This document shows, piece by piece, positions 9,750 to 20,347 of a DNA stretch of 64,000 nt. The DNA comes from Hemicordylus capensis (lineage: Eukaryota > Chordata > Lepidosauria > Squamata > Cordylidae): assembly GCF_027244095.1 (NCBI RefSeq), contig NC_069659.1, positions 353,004,750 to 353,068,749 on the forward strand, read 5' to 3'. Below the pieces are notes generated by a model that was given only the letters and a program-made list of their open reading frames with translations, was not told the origin of the DNA and searched no databases. Positions within the stretch are counted from its first letter, which is position 1, and every line of letters begins with the position of its first letter. The position numbers and the translations under genes were made by a program.

Positions 9750-10012
9750 CACCACCCGGTAGTATAGAAGGCACGCTCATTCTGCCTTGCTCAAGGCCAC
9801 ATAGAAACTTGCATGCCTGGGAGAAGCTTGCAATGGCAAAGCAGTTACCAAGTGAGCAAAGGCACAACTGGCCTGCTCTTGTGCCATTAAAGAGCCAGGG
9901 AAGCTTTTCGTAGCACGGAGCTGAACAACACAGTCTGCCAATCGCTGCAGTTTTTAGAGGCACAGCTACAGTGGCAGGTAGAAAGCCTGGCAACCCTAGT
10001 GATGCTAAAATA

Positions 10013-10252
10013 GAGAGCCAGTGTGGTGTAGTGGTTAGAGTGCTGGACTAGGACCGGGGAGACCCGAGTTCAAATCCCCATTCAGCCATGAAACTAGCTG
10101 GGTGACTCTGGGCCAGTCACTTCTCTCTCAGCCTAACCTACTTCACAGGGTTGTTGTGAGGAGAAACTCAAGGATGTAGTACACCGCTCTGGGCTCCTTG
10201 GAGGAAGAGCGGGATATAAATGTAAAATAATAATAATAATAATAATTAATAA
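10013..10252 (+). mobile_element. CORE-SINE (MIR-like), full length
   Basis: tRNA-like head TGGTGTAGTGGTTAGAGTG ... GAGTTCAAATCC, then the CORE domain (CTGGGTGACTCTGGGCCAGT, CACAGGGTTGTTGTGAGGA). The L2-like tail is AGCGGGATATAAATG, ending in (AAT)n. The layout is the same as mammalian MIR. Confidence 0.85.
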
Positions 10253-10616
10253 AATATTCACCTGTTTTTATTTCTGCCTGTCACACAGGTGTTAATAGCG
10301 CAGCATCTTGACAGAGGGAAAGGGTGGTAACCTCCATGGGAATGTGAACCTGGCTTTCCTGAGCCCAAATCCTAGGCTGGCAGTTTACTACCGCCCTGAC
10401 GCCACACTCTGGTTCTGTGTAAGACACATGTTCCTAGGGATGCCAGCTTCCCAACAACTGGCTTCTGTTGCTGTGCCTTTATCAGCAGGGTGATGTGCTG
10501 ACCTGAGCAGGTAGTAATGTTTCTCACCATGCTGTAAAAGCCTTCACCTGCCATTTTCTGCAGGCTAAGCTGCTATTAAAGGCAGATGAGCTAGCCAGGC
10601 TGGTGGTTTTTTTTTT

Positions 10617-10755
10617 AGAAACATAGGAAACTGCTGTATACAGAGTCAGGCCATTGGTCCATCTAGCTCAGTATTGTCTACACTGACTGGCAGCAGCTCT
10701 CCAAGGTTTCAAGCAAGAGTCGTTCCCAGCCCTACCTGGAAAAGCTGCGTCTGCA
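10617..10755 (-). mobile_element. tRNA-headed SINE, 3' part
   Basis: Tail (AACATAGGAAACTGC) and body (GCTCAGTATTGTCTACACTG, CCAGCCCTACCTGG) of the 5S/tRNA family on the minus strand. The head is missing. Confidence 0.7.
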
Positions 10756-11779
10756 TCCTCCTGTGGGCTTTGGGGGCTGTAAGATCTCTGCAAGTCAGCG
10801 GAGTGACTTGCCTGTTTTTTTTTTTTTTTTTAAATGGACAGTGATTTCATGCCTGTGATGGCAGTAGGACAAACAAATCAACAGTTCCAGTTTTCCCCAC
10901 CATCACTACATCTCTATGACAGGAAAAGATTTACCTGTTGATTTCTGCTGGTCATTTAGCTATTAGTGACACAAGGTTTCTGTCCATAAAATGTTAAAAT
11001 GTTGGCAGCCTGGCACATCATCCATGCACTCCCCCTTTGAATCTGCTCCTTAAAGTGCAGCTGGGGTCGAGTTCTCAGGATAAGTACCACGACTGGCACT
11101 TGCCTATGGAAGCGGCATACCTGTCTTGTCCGTTTAAATAATTTCCCTTCAATTGCAGAGAGGATGGAGGGCTGCATTTACATCTGGAAAAACAAAGCCA
11201 AACCTTCAGTGGAATAAGGTGGTAAAGTCCTCCTGGGGCAACAGAATGGACTGTACTACTTCAGGATCCAGAAAGTAGACATCACATTGAATTATCCCCT
11301 ATATTAAAAACTCCCTGTAAGGAAAACCCTAGTACATCAGAGAGATAGGCCCTAACCCTGCTTGTTGTGCTAGCTTTCTATTTGCAAGGGTTTGTTTGCT
11401 TGTTTTTTAATGTAGTGAAGTATTAAAAATGTGATTCCAACCTGCAATCTGATGAAGTGGTACAGTCCATGACATGGTACAGTCCATGCTTGAGTTTTTT
11501 AAAAAAAATCTCTACAAGCAGAGAACTAGCATGGCAGGGAGCAAGTGGGATAATTTCTCCCTGACGTGCTTGCTTTTTGTGGGGCCCCCCTGCCCCCTTT
11601 TCTTTTTGCAAGGAGGTTTTTAGGGAACAAAATCTAGGGGACAAAATCTGACCTGCCCTCCTCAACACACACCTGCAGTGATGTGGTCCATTCCACCGCC
11701 CCAGAACTCTGCCACCTTTTCCTGCTCCATATGGCAACCATGCCAATGCTACTTAGCCGTTTTATTTCCACCCTTTATC
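10756..11779. other. Unassigned stretch with poly-T at 10815-10832
   Basis: No gene or repeat family recognised. Poly-T and poly-A runs occur near 10815 and 11500. The longest chance frame is 107 codons. Confidence 0.35.
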
Positions 11780-11905
11780 TGAAGAGCTCAGGGATGTTCT
11801 TGGTTCTTTCCTCCCCACCCCCACCCCCAATTTTATCCTCGCAACAACCCTGTGAGGTAGGCTAGACAGAGACATGGTGACTGGCCCAAGGCTACCTGGT
11901 GAGCA
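11780..11905 (-). mobile_element. CORE-SINE fragment
   Basis: The CORE domain in reverse: CGCAACAACCCTGTGAGGTAGGCTAGACAG ... GACTGGCCCAAGG (read in parts). Head and tail are lost. Confidence 0.6.
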
Positions 11906-12124
11906 TCTTGGCTGACAGGAGTTGGTTCTGTTCAGAAATTACGACAAACGCACAAGGTTTGAGCCAGTGGGCACAATCCTCCCGAACCTGTCCCCGTATA
12001 CTTTCAGTCACTGCCCATGTGTTGTCTGAACAGGGCTTGTACGTTATCTGAAAGTGGGGCTGCAACAGGTTTTGGGAGGGGGCTGTACAACTGGCTCTTG
12101 GGGAATCTTTTGCTGGGTTAGGAG

Positions 12125-12257
12125 CAGTGTTCCCTCTAACAGGGATTCCCCGGTGTTGACTACAACTCCCAGCATCCCCAGACGCAACAGCCTTTGCTTG
12201 AGGATTATGGGAGTTGTAGTCAACCACGTCTGGGCATCCCTGTTGGAGGAAACACTG
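12125..12257. mobile_element. hAT-like MITE, ACTACAACTCCC family (CAGTGTTCCC subtype)
   Basis: 133-bp palindrome between TSDs GTTAGGAG and ATTAGGAG. TIRs are CAGTGTTCCCTCTAACAGGG and CCCTGTTGGAGGAAACACTG. The left arm carries ACTACAACTCCCAGCATCCC, the best SBS/ZNF143-like match in the window. Confidence 0.9.
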
Positions 12258-12857
12258 ATTAGGAGACTAACTGCTTGCTGTCGGAGGGTCTGTCTTGCTC
12301 CACATGCTCTGCTTGTATATTTCTAAATAAAGCCAGTATTCCAAAGACACCTTAAATCTCCAGTGCTGTCTCATCCAAAGGGAACCAAATCTGGACAGCA
12401 TTGCCTCCGGAACGTCTCGTCACTTGAGAAAGTACAATATACTGACAAATATATTCTGGGGCTAAGCCCTGGCATTTGAGACAAGCCCTAGGGCTGAGCC
12501 CAGGTTATAGAACTGTGTAGACCTCTGAGGCAAGAAGTATCCAGTGTTTTGCGTGCTACGTTTTGCTGTACATCTCCACACGTGGCTTCAGACAGAAAGA
12601 CAATGCAGCACCAAATCCACACACCCTTTGCTGAGAGGACTGAATCCCCTCATTCCCATCAGTATCTTTCCCTGTGCCAGTGTTCATTGCTGCTGAGAGA
12701 GGACAGCCAAAACAGTATCTCTAGGCCCAAATCTTAAGGTGAGGCTCAGAGGTGGTTGCAGAGCAAAGCGGGGAGATATGAAATGAAAACCTGTTCTAGG
12801 GACCTCTGTGAATACGCAACAGCCTCCCTGCTGCAGGTTTTGCAGGGTGCCCTGGTG
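12258..12857. other. Unassigned stretch
   Basis: An AATAAA in TTCTAAATAAAGCCAG (about 12320) could be a polyadenylation signal, but no gene or element body could be tied to it. Confidence 0.3.
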
Positions 12858-13005
12858 CAAAGGTTCCCAACTTTGAGCCCTAACCTTGAGACTACATCTC
12901 CCATCACCCCCCGCTGCAAGGACCTTCTGCTGAATGCCATCGCAGCAGGGGATGATGGAAGATGTAGTCCACAATAATCTTGGGACCCAAGGTTGGGAAC
13001 CCTTG
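12858..13005. mobile_element. hAT-like MITE, ACTACAACTCCC family
   Basis: TIRs CAAAGGTTCCCAACTTTG and CCAAGGTTGGGAACCCTTG, TSD CCCTGGTG/CTCTGGAG (6 of 8). Arm motifs are partly decayed (GACTACATCTCCCATC). Confidence 0.8.
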
Positions 13006-13311
13006 CTCTGGAGGTTTGGAAGAAACAAGAGAGTCACGGTTTCCAACCGGCCCTGCATACCACCTGTACGCTCTTTTGATGTTCACCCTGCCCTGGCACC
13101 TTATATCTGCCCTCTCTGACAATCTTCCTGGCAAGCCTGGCTCATGTTCATGCCTGTCTACAAGGAGGAGAAAACCTGTAAGAAACGGAGTGGAAAAACA
13201 AGCACCAGCCAAGGAGGTGTTGTTGTTATTAGCCAAGAAAAATTAGGCCTTTGCTTTAATCAGCTTCTAACGTTCCACTTGTTCATTTGTAACACAATGA
13301 CTCTGTTGGAT

Positions 13312-13739
13312 CAGAGGCGTAGCAAGGTTGGAGCAGGCCCAGAGACAAGATTTTAAAATGCCCCCCCCCCCTGAAGCTCAGCTCATGAAGTAAAGAAATC
13401 TTAAATGAGGCGGAATAGTGGTAACAAAAAGCATAGATATATGGATATATAAATATATAACCTATGTGCCACAATAGGACATCATCCTAAATTATTTCTT
13501 AAAAGGTTTTGTAAATTGTGGACGATGCAAGTCATTTCATGGCACTAGAGAAAGACGTGCTGTTCTGGTAGCTCCCGGTCTTAACGCTCCCATCAATTTC
13601 GGAGAATGAATACAACGGAGGGAAGCCCGGGCGAGTGTGCAGCTGGGCGAGTCAGTCATGTGACTTGCCTCGGGTGGGGGGCAAGGCAGTGGGCCCCCAG
13701 ACAACTGTCTCCCCTGGCCCTATTATAGTTACGCCCCTG
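13312..13739. mobile_element. hAT-like MITE, GGGGCGTAGC family, copy 1
   Basis: 428-bp element with short TIRs CAGAGGCGTAGC and GTTACGCCCCTG, flanked by the perfect 8-bp TSD TGTTGGAT. The interior is shared with copies at 41626 and 49949. No coding capacity is seen. Confidence 0.9.
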
Positions 13740-13747
13740 TGTTGGAT

Positions 13748-15019
13748 GTTGTTGGGATTAAACTTGGTACACACATTCAAGATGCAAGTTTCCATTTTAA
13801 GTTCAAATGTCATCTTGATACCCTCATGTCCACTTCGGGGACATGGAGATATCAAGATGATATTTATACCCCCATGATTGTGGGGCGGGGGGGGCGGAGG
13901 CAGGAAAGATGCAAAATACCCCATAGTGCCATCTCTCTCTGGAGCACTGAGGTTCCACACTGAAGTTTACAGACACCATAATTTTCCACTTGAAGTTCAA
14001 ACACCAACACATCCCCTGCACCTGTTTAATAGCAGGGTGGAGAAAAGAAACAAAACACATTTGCAATGCAGCATCTCGAACACTGTGCATATTGGATATC
14101 ACATGTTGCGTGTGTTTTCTCCACCGCCGCCACCCACCCACCGCTGAAGATGGGGGGCTGAGGTCAAGCCAATCTGGAGGCTCCTTCAGGTGCCGTTGAG
14201 CAGTCTATGGCCACTGGAAAGCGCCGTCTGCAGTTGGGGAGATGGCCCTGAACACTTTCCCTGCTCTGTAGCCCTTACGACACAAACCTGCCCCGCTGTT
14301 AAAAGACATCAGATGCAGAATGTCCCCACCTAGCTCAGTAGGCTTGTTATTATTAGGGCTTTGATGTATAGCCGGAAGGGGACGGCGCCTTGAATGGCAG
14401 AACAGTGGCATGTAATTATAACCCTCGGTCCCAACAGACTTCTGCGTTTCAGGAAACCGTTGGTGGAGGGGGCAGGGGAGGCTGTTGCACTCGGTCATCT
14501 GGGTCGTATTATCTGCTCTCAAGGGAAGCGAGAACTAGTGGTTAAAGCCCGGAAGAAAGCGGGGGGGGGGAATGTTACAGTTTCTTGTGCTGACTGAGCT
14601 GGTTTTTGACTTGAACAGAAGTGGGAAGCTTAGGGTGCAGGGTTTATTTGAGGGGATACTGGGGGCAGCCCACTCCCAAACAGCTCTACCTAAAAGAACC
14701 TACTCATTTCAGCGGAGCTCCCCTCCCAGTAAGTATGTGTAGAATTTCAGGTTTATATCATCCCACTCCTTTAAATATGTTTACTTGGAAGCATCTACTG
14801 GGGAATACAATGGGAATTTGCTTCCTGGGGTGCAGCTTTTGTGTACCTTTTGAATACTACTGTTGTTGTTGTTGCTAAGTTTGTTTGTTTTTTGAATAAT
14901 TATTCTAAAATGTACAGGATGAAAAGGAATTCTAGGGAGGCAGTAGCAAGTTAAGATAGAATAAATGCAAGCCCCCTGAGTCAAATGAGCTCAGAGCACG
15001 CCAGAATGCTTCTGGCTCT
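13748..15019. other. Unassigned stretch with local inverted repeats
   Basis: TGTCATCTTGATACC (about 13807) and ATATCAAGATGATA (about 13848) form an imperfect inverted pair around GTCCACTTCGGGGAC, so a degraded palindromic element is possible. The rest, including a C-rich run near 14120, shows no gene. Confidence 0.35.
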
Positions 15020-15147
15020 CAGACTTGGTTCCCCAGCTGTTGTTCGACTACAGCTTCCATCATCCCCTGCCAAAATGGTCAGTGGATTGTGGTGATGAGA
15101 TTTGTAGTCCAACAGAATCTGGGGACCACATTTGAGGATTTCCACTG
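15020..15147. mobile_element. hAT-like MITE, ACTACAACTCCC family, diverged
   Basis: CAGACTTGGTTCCCC ... CGACTACAGCTTCCATCATCC ... GATTTGTAGTCCAACAGAATC ... TTTGAGGATTTCCACTG. No TSD recognised, which fits an older copy. Confidence 0.7.
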
Positions 15148-15629
15148 TAATGTGTAATGGTGGTAGCAGCTATGGACCGAACCCTGAGGTGCCTGGCCTT
15201 TATGTTTTATTTCTTGTGGGAACAAAAACTGACATGGGGCAATTCATAAAGAGGATAATTAAGGGGCAATTATTCACTAATCCTCTAGCCAAGATCAATG
15301 GAAGTAATAAAATAGATTGAACCTGAAGGCAATAAACCTTTGAAATTGCCAGCGTCCTTTACTGAATGGAATTTCTTGCGAGTAGACATTATGGAAGCTT
15401 CTTAGCCATGGAGAAGATAATTGCTGGCTAACATTGTGTTGTGTGGAAGCTCAGTTTCAATTCTGCTTGCAGAGAAGCACTCAGAGGACTCTCGTATATG
15501 GACGCACCCTTGCAATTACAGATCTCTCTGCCTGTGTGAACACTAAAATATATGTTGACACCTGTAAACATAAAAGTTTTTTTTAAAAAAAAAAAACCCA
15601 AAATAAAAAGTTTTGTTAACTATAATTAA
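15148..15629. other. Unassigned stretch
   Basis: Moderately AT-rich with a T/A homopolymer pair at 15575-15598. No feature recognised. Confidence 0.35.
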
Positions 15630-15679
15630 TTAATGTTTATGGCATCTAACCCAAATGGCTCTAGGCAGTTCACATGAAT

Positions 15680-15711
15680 TAAACAAACAAACAAACAAAC
15701 AAACAAACAAA
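15680..15711 (+). repeat. (AAAC)n microsatellite
   Basis: Seven to eight AAAC units inside the L2 3' end, at the edge of the nested CR1. Confidence 0.85.
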
Positions 15712-15987
15712 TGCCAGCTTGGATGGCTATAAAAGGGGTTTAGACAGATTCATGGAGGGCAGGTCTATCAATGGCTACTAGTCTGGTGGCTGTGGGCCAT
15801 CTCCAGCCCCAAAGGCACGATGCCTCTCGATACCAGTTGCAGGGGAGCAACAGCAAGAGAGAGGGCATGCACATACCTCTTGCCTTTGGACTTCCCAGAG
15901 GCATCTGGTGGGCCACTGTGTGAAACAGGATGCTGGACTAGATGGGCTTTCTTGGGCCTGATCCAGCAGGGCTGCTCTTATGTTCTA
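15712..15987 (+). mobile_element. CR1-clade LINE 3' end nested in L2
   Basis: Starts at GCCAGCTTGGATGGCTATAA and ends at CTGCTCTTATGTTCTAA. Carries the usual UTR blocks GCTACTAGTCTGGTGGCTGT and GGATGCTGGACTAGATGGGC. Confidence 0.8.
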
Positions 15988-16372
15988 AATAACCCATTAA
16001 AACAATTTAAAATGAAAACCATTTAAACTTTTTTAAAAAATCACCAGAGGCTACACACTGAAATGTGTTTTTAGGGCTCTTTTAAAGGCTGTGAATGATC
16101 TTAAGCTTTGGATAACTCTAGGAAGCACATTCCAGAGCCCAGAAGCTGCTGCGGAGCAGGCCCAACCACAAGCTGGTGCCAAAAGGTCTTGTGGCCTCTG
16201 GAGGACTAACAAATATCTAGTGGTATCAGTTCTAACCCAGAAAAGCTCATGCCCCTAGAGATTTGTTAATTTTCAAGTTGCCTCGGGAGTCTTTGTTGTT
16301 GCTAACACAACCACCCTTCTGGAATTTGGGTGGGGGGGCCTTAGTACTATATATGCACATATATTTGCTTTG

Positions 16373-16608
16373 AGCCACCTAATGGCGCAGCGGGGAAATT
16401 ACTTGATTAGCAAGCCAGAGGTTGCTGGTTCAAATCCCTGCTGGTACTATGGGAAAGACCTCTATTGGGCAGCAGCCATATAGGAAAGATGCTGAAAGGC
16501 ACCATCTCATACTGCGCGGGAGATGGCCATGGCAAACCTCTCCAAAGACAACCACGGGGCTCTGTGGTCGCCAGGAGTCAGCATTGACTCGATGGCACCC
16601 TTTACCTA
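16373..16608 (+). mobile_element. Sauria SINE
   Basis: Good A box (TGGCGCAGCGGGG) and B box (GGTTCAAATCC). The TGGTACTATGGG deletion subtype, with tail CCAGGAGTCAGCATTGACTC ... CCCTTTACC. Confidence 0.85.
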
Positions 16609-16964
16609 TGTTTGCTTTGCATAAATTTGCATGCCTTATTCTGAGTCAATTTTTAAAAAGAATCTGGGGGTTCTGGATCAGTTGAGAGCCAAACTAGGAA
16701 TGACATCAGGAGATCTGTGATTGGATCTCCTGTTCTTTTGTTCAAAGCTTATTAGTAGTCTTGGAGGAAAGAGGGTCTGAAATGAATCCTATCGGGCCCA
16801 GGGTCTCTGGGGGAGGGAGGGGGGCAGCCACACAGAGGCACCACCGCCAGCCTTCCTCATTTTCCACATTTCCAGGTGGGGTTTAAAATACATTGCTCAT
16901 GACCAACTGAATCTTTTATGACCATGTCTTCTCATCAAGCCTGAATATCAGAGGACCAACCTAT

Positions 16965-17078
16965 ATGACTGGCCAGCAAGAGATCATGACTGGCCCAGAG
17001 TCACCCTGTGAGTTTCATGGTTGAATGGGGATTCGAACTCGGGTCTTCCCAGTCCTAGTCCAACACTCTAACCACACA
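16965..17078 (-). mobile_element. CORE-SINE, 5' half
   Basis: Reverse of the tRNA head and first CORE block: GACTGGCCCAGAGTCACC, GGGGATTCGAACTCGGGTC, CCAACACTCTAACCAC. The tail side is missing. Confidence 0.75.
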
Positions 17079-17084
17079 TTAACA

Positions 17085-17555
17085 TTGATATCATTAAAAC
17101 CCCACATTGAAAGTATTAAAACTATAAATCTAATTAAAAGCCTCAATGAATAAATATGTCTTCAGTGCCTTTTTAAATGTTGCCAGAGATAGGGAGGCTC
17201 TTATTTCAACAGGGAGCGCATTCCAAAGTCCAGGGGCTGCAACGGAGAAGGCCCGTTCCTGAGTAGTCGCCGGATGAGTTGGCGGCAGCCGCAGGCGAAC
17301 CTCTCCAGATGATCTTAGCAGGCGGTGGGGCTCATGGCGAAGAAGATGTTCTCTTAAATACCCAGGGCCTAAGCTGTTTAGGGCTTTATAGGTAATGACC
17401 AGCACCCGGAAACATATTGGCAGCCAGTGTAGTCCTTCCAACACAGGGAGTAATATTGTCTCTCCAAGATGACCCAGAGACCAACCTGGCTGCTGCGTTC
17501 TGGACCAACTGCAGTTTCCAGACTATGTACAAAGGCAGCCCCACATAGAGCACAC
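17085..17555 (-). mobile_element. L2-clade LINE, 3' part with RT C-terminus
   Basis: A minus-strand frame at 17130-17444 encodes LHWLPICFRVLVITYKALNSLGPGYL ... AFSVAAPGLWNALPVEIRAS (given in part). This is the diagnostic end of L2-type reverse transcriptase. The frame is open for 104 codons, so this is a fairly young copy. Confidence 0.85.
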
Positions 17556-17604
17556 ATTAACCTTCCTTTGAGTTCTACATTCTGTTGCTCCTGGAGGCAG
17601 GATT

Positions 17605-17870
17605 GGAACCAACAGGTTGAAATGACAAGGACGCAGGTTTAGGCTAGACATCAGGAGGCATTTCCGAAGGGTAAGCGCTGTGGGACTGTGGAACAGCCTG
17701 CCTCACACAGTGGCAGGCTCTCCCTCTCTAGAGGTTTCCAGAGAGTGGCTGGGTGGGGACCTGTCAGAGGGGCTGTACCAGTTTCCTGCACTGAACGGGG
17801 TGGTGGTGGACTAGAAGACCTCCAAGGTCCCTTCCAACTCTAAACTTCTATTATTCTAAATAAAATTCTA
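17605..17870 (+). mobile_element. CR1 LINE 3' end (avian-type subfamily)
   Basis: TTTAGGCTAGACATCAGGAGG ... GAGGTTTCCAGAGAGTGGCTG ... GGTCCCTTCCAACTCTAAAC ... TTCTATTATTCTA. The ending (ATTCTATG-like) differs from the ATGTTCTTA ending of the other CR1 copies. Confidence 0.85.
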
Positions 17871-17941
17871 TGTATGTGTAAATATAACTACAGATACTGC
17901 TTAGTTGTTTACATTATTCCTATGTTACTTTGCTAATGTAG

Positions 17942-18168
17942 AAGAGCCAGCGTGGTGTAGTGGTTAGAGTACTGGACTAGGACAGGGCAAACCTGAGTTC
18001 AAATTCCCATTCAGCTATGAAACTCATTGGGTGACTCACTGGGCCAGTCATTTATCTATCAGCCTAACCTACCTCACAGGGTTGTTGTGAGGATAGAGAC
18101 AACCATGTGTAAACCACTCTGGGTTCCTTGGAGCAAGGGTGGGATATAAATGTATAAATAAATAAAAA
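17942..18168 (+). mobile_element. CORE-SINE (MIR-like), full length
   Basis: Head TGGTGTAGTGGTTAGAGTAC and B box GAGTTCAAATTCC, CORE block CACAGGGTTGTTGTGAGGA, tail GGGTGGGATATAAATG with (AAAT)n. Confidence 0.85.
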
Positions 18169-18209
18169 TCAAGCATAATGTGTTTGGGAACTTGGAATAT
18201 GAACTAAGT

Positions 18210-18333
18210 GAGGGGGTTTGGGTCTCCAGATGTTGTTGGACTACAACTCCCATCATCCTCAGCCACAGTCCATTGTGGTGGGGATTATGGGAGTTGTAGT
18301 CAAACATCTGGGGACCCAAGGTAGGGAACCCAT
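18210..18333. mobile_element. hAT-like MITE, ACTACAACTCCC family
   Basis: Strong arms GGACTACAACTCCCATCATC and ATTATGGGAGTTGTAGTC around a short loop. TIRs GGTTTGGGTCTCCAGATG and CATCTGGGGACCCAAGG. Confidence 0.85.
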
Positions 18334-19380
18334 GGCTTAGTCAATTTAAAATATTCTGATTGACTAAAAAAGCATTCTTGATTAATCAGGCAATACATTA
18401 AAAAAAATTTTTTTTTAACATAAGCTCTTCTAAAAACTGTGGACAATTTGTAAACCGCTATTGTTATAAATTATTTTGTATAACCAACAGTATATAAATG
18501 TACTAAATAAACATATAGTAAAAGCCTTCCCCCTGCCTCTTACACAGGATAACATGTCCCTTCTAAGATTATAGATCCAAAGATAAATAATGCATACTGG
18601 GATCTCTTCTATCAAGCAAATAACAAACAATAAGATCCCCACCATGTTATGTACAAACCATATAATGAAGCGTATATAACAAATTAATTTAGTATAATTT
18701 TATCATCAGATACTCTCAACCTGAGACAGAACAAAGGTTCAACCAAAGATGACAATTGGAAATCACATTGATAAAGCTAAATGTAGTACGATGGTGAAAC
18801 ATGTTTACAACCCATACAATAACTGAGTTTTCTATTTCTTGGAAGATTTAATGCTGGAGCATTGGGACCAGTGTTGTCAAGTTTATGGAACTTTTCTAAG
18901 ACTATTCTCCATTTGACAAAGACCAAGACTTAAACAGAGGTCACTAGGTCACTGATGTGGATTTGTGAACTTGTTTGAAATAGACTATATTACTTTCCAT
19001 ACAATGGGCTTCATTATTTCTCCATTTCTTATTTATCTTCTAAGATTATGACACATGCATGTTCCAATCAACAGAAAAAGCATGCTTCTTCTTCTTTTGC
19101 TTCAGAACTGTTTAAGTCATATGGAAATGTATGCAGATTTTAACTCAATGTGGTTGGTAGATTAAAATTCATTTGCATAATCTACTAATATTTCTTTAAT
19201 CAGATTTTATATGGATCTGCTATGAGGCTTTGAGTTCTTATTGTTTGATTGTGATTTAATACTGATACTTGACTGTCAGCTGCCTTGGTTTTGGAAAGGC
19301 AGGGTACAAGCACAGATATTTTAAATATATAACAGAGAAAAACCATCCGTGCCAATGCATGGCATGGGAAACTGAAGTTT
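18334..19380. other. AT-rich unassigned stretch
   Basis: No gene seen. TATATAAATGTACTAAATAAAC near 18490 resembles an L2 tail, and GCTGCCTTGGTTTTGGAAAGGCA near 19280 a second L2-like end (both low certainty). Confidence 0.35.
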
Positions 19381-19696
19381 AAGAACGTAAGAACAGCCCT
19401 GCTGGATCAGGCCCAAGGCCCATCTAGTCCAACATCCCGTTTTTCACGGTGGCCCACCAGATGCCGCTGGAAGCCACAGGCAGGAGATGAAGGCATGCCC
19501 TCTCTCCTGCCGTTACTCCCCTGCAACTGGTACCCAGAGGCACCCCACCCCCGAGGCTGGAGGTGGCCTGTAGCCCTCCGACTAGTAGCCATTGATAGAC
19601 CTCTCCTCCATGAAGTTAGCCAAACCCCTCTTAAAGCCATCCAAGTTCTTGGCTGTCACCACATCTCGTGGCAGAGAATTCCACAAGTTGATTATG
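19381..19696 (-). mobile_element. CR1-clade LINE, 3' end
   Basis: Reverse of the CR1 UTR: AAGAACGTAAGAACAGCCCT, GGCCCATCTAGTCCAACATC, through to the coding edge GTGGCAGAGAATTCCACAAG. Confidence 0.85.
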
Positions 19697-20254
19697 CTTC
19701 AAGGACTGGCATCCATTTCTGATGCATATTCAGAGGCCCAACTAGGTTTGCCTTAAGGGAAGCCTAATCTCGTTACGTTAGGGCAGCCATTTTGTCTTTG
19801 GTCTGACAGAGCTGAAGATGGATGATGATTCTTGTCAGGCCCAAACTAGACATGGTCGCAGCAGGGGCTGCTGTGGTGGTTGTATATGTGCCTTTGCTGT
19901 TCATGTATAAAACAGTTGGTAGAGCCTGAGATAATGGCTGGGAAACCTACCTTTTTCTGCAACAAAAGATGTGTGTGGGTGAGGAGAACTGAAACCTTCC
20001 CTTCCCCCTGCTTTCCCTCCCCATTCTTGCTTTATCCCAGCAGACTCTTAACCCCACACCTCCTGTTTTATATACGGACAAGGTAGACACACGAGATAAA
20101 CAAACAAATATGGCTGCCCTGTCATGTCTCAGTGTGGTCCACTGCCTCTCCTGGAGCTTTCCCAATTCCCAGGCAGCAAGCTTTACCGTGGGTTTTCTGC
20201 AAGGCTTTACTGAGAGTTCGAAGTTGCCCCCCAAAACCGACACACAGTGGATAT

Positions 20255-20347
20255 TTTAATCCCAGCTATGAATCGGGCTACACTCTAACACGCGATGAAA
20301 AATCCCCGGCTATGAATCAGGCTATACTCTGACACACGATGAAAAAC
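20255..20347 (+). repeat. Two-copy tandem duplication, unit about 48 bp
   Basis: CAGCTATGAATCGGGCTACACTC ... CGATGAAAAA is followed directly by a second copy, GGCTATGAATCAGGCTATAC ... CGATGAAAAA, at roughly 85-90% identity. Confidence 0.75.

Larger units (their letters stand above)
15630..16200 (-). mobile_element. L2-clade LINE 3' end, split by a CR1 insertion
   Basis: Left piece 15630-15711 (GGCATCTAACCCAAATGGCTC, then an AAAC run) and right piece 15988-16200 (ATAACCCATTAAAACAAT ... AGGAAGCACATTCCAGAGCCC) read as one L2 3' region on the minus strand. Confidence 0.7.

Noticed and set aside
12290-12420. AATAAA-containing segment that resembles a retroviral LTR end
   Set aside because: No matching opposite LTR edge, primer site or coding part could be tied to it.
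16373-16450. tRNA genes at SINE heads (good A and B boxes)
   Set aside because: The sequences do not fold into complete tRNAs and continue into SINE bodies.
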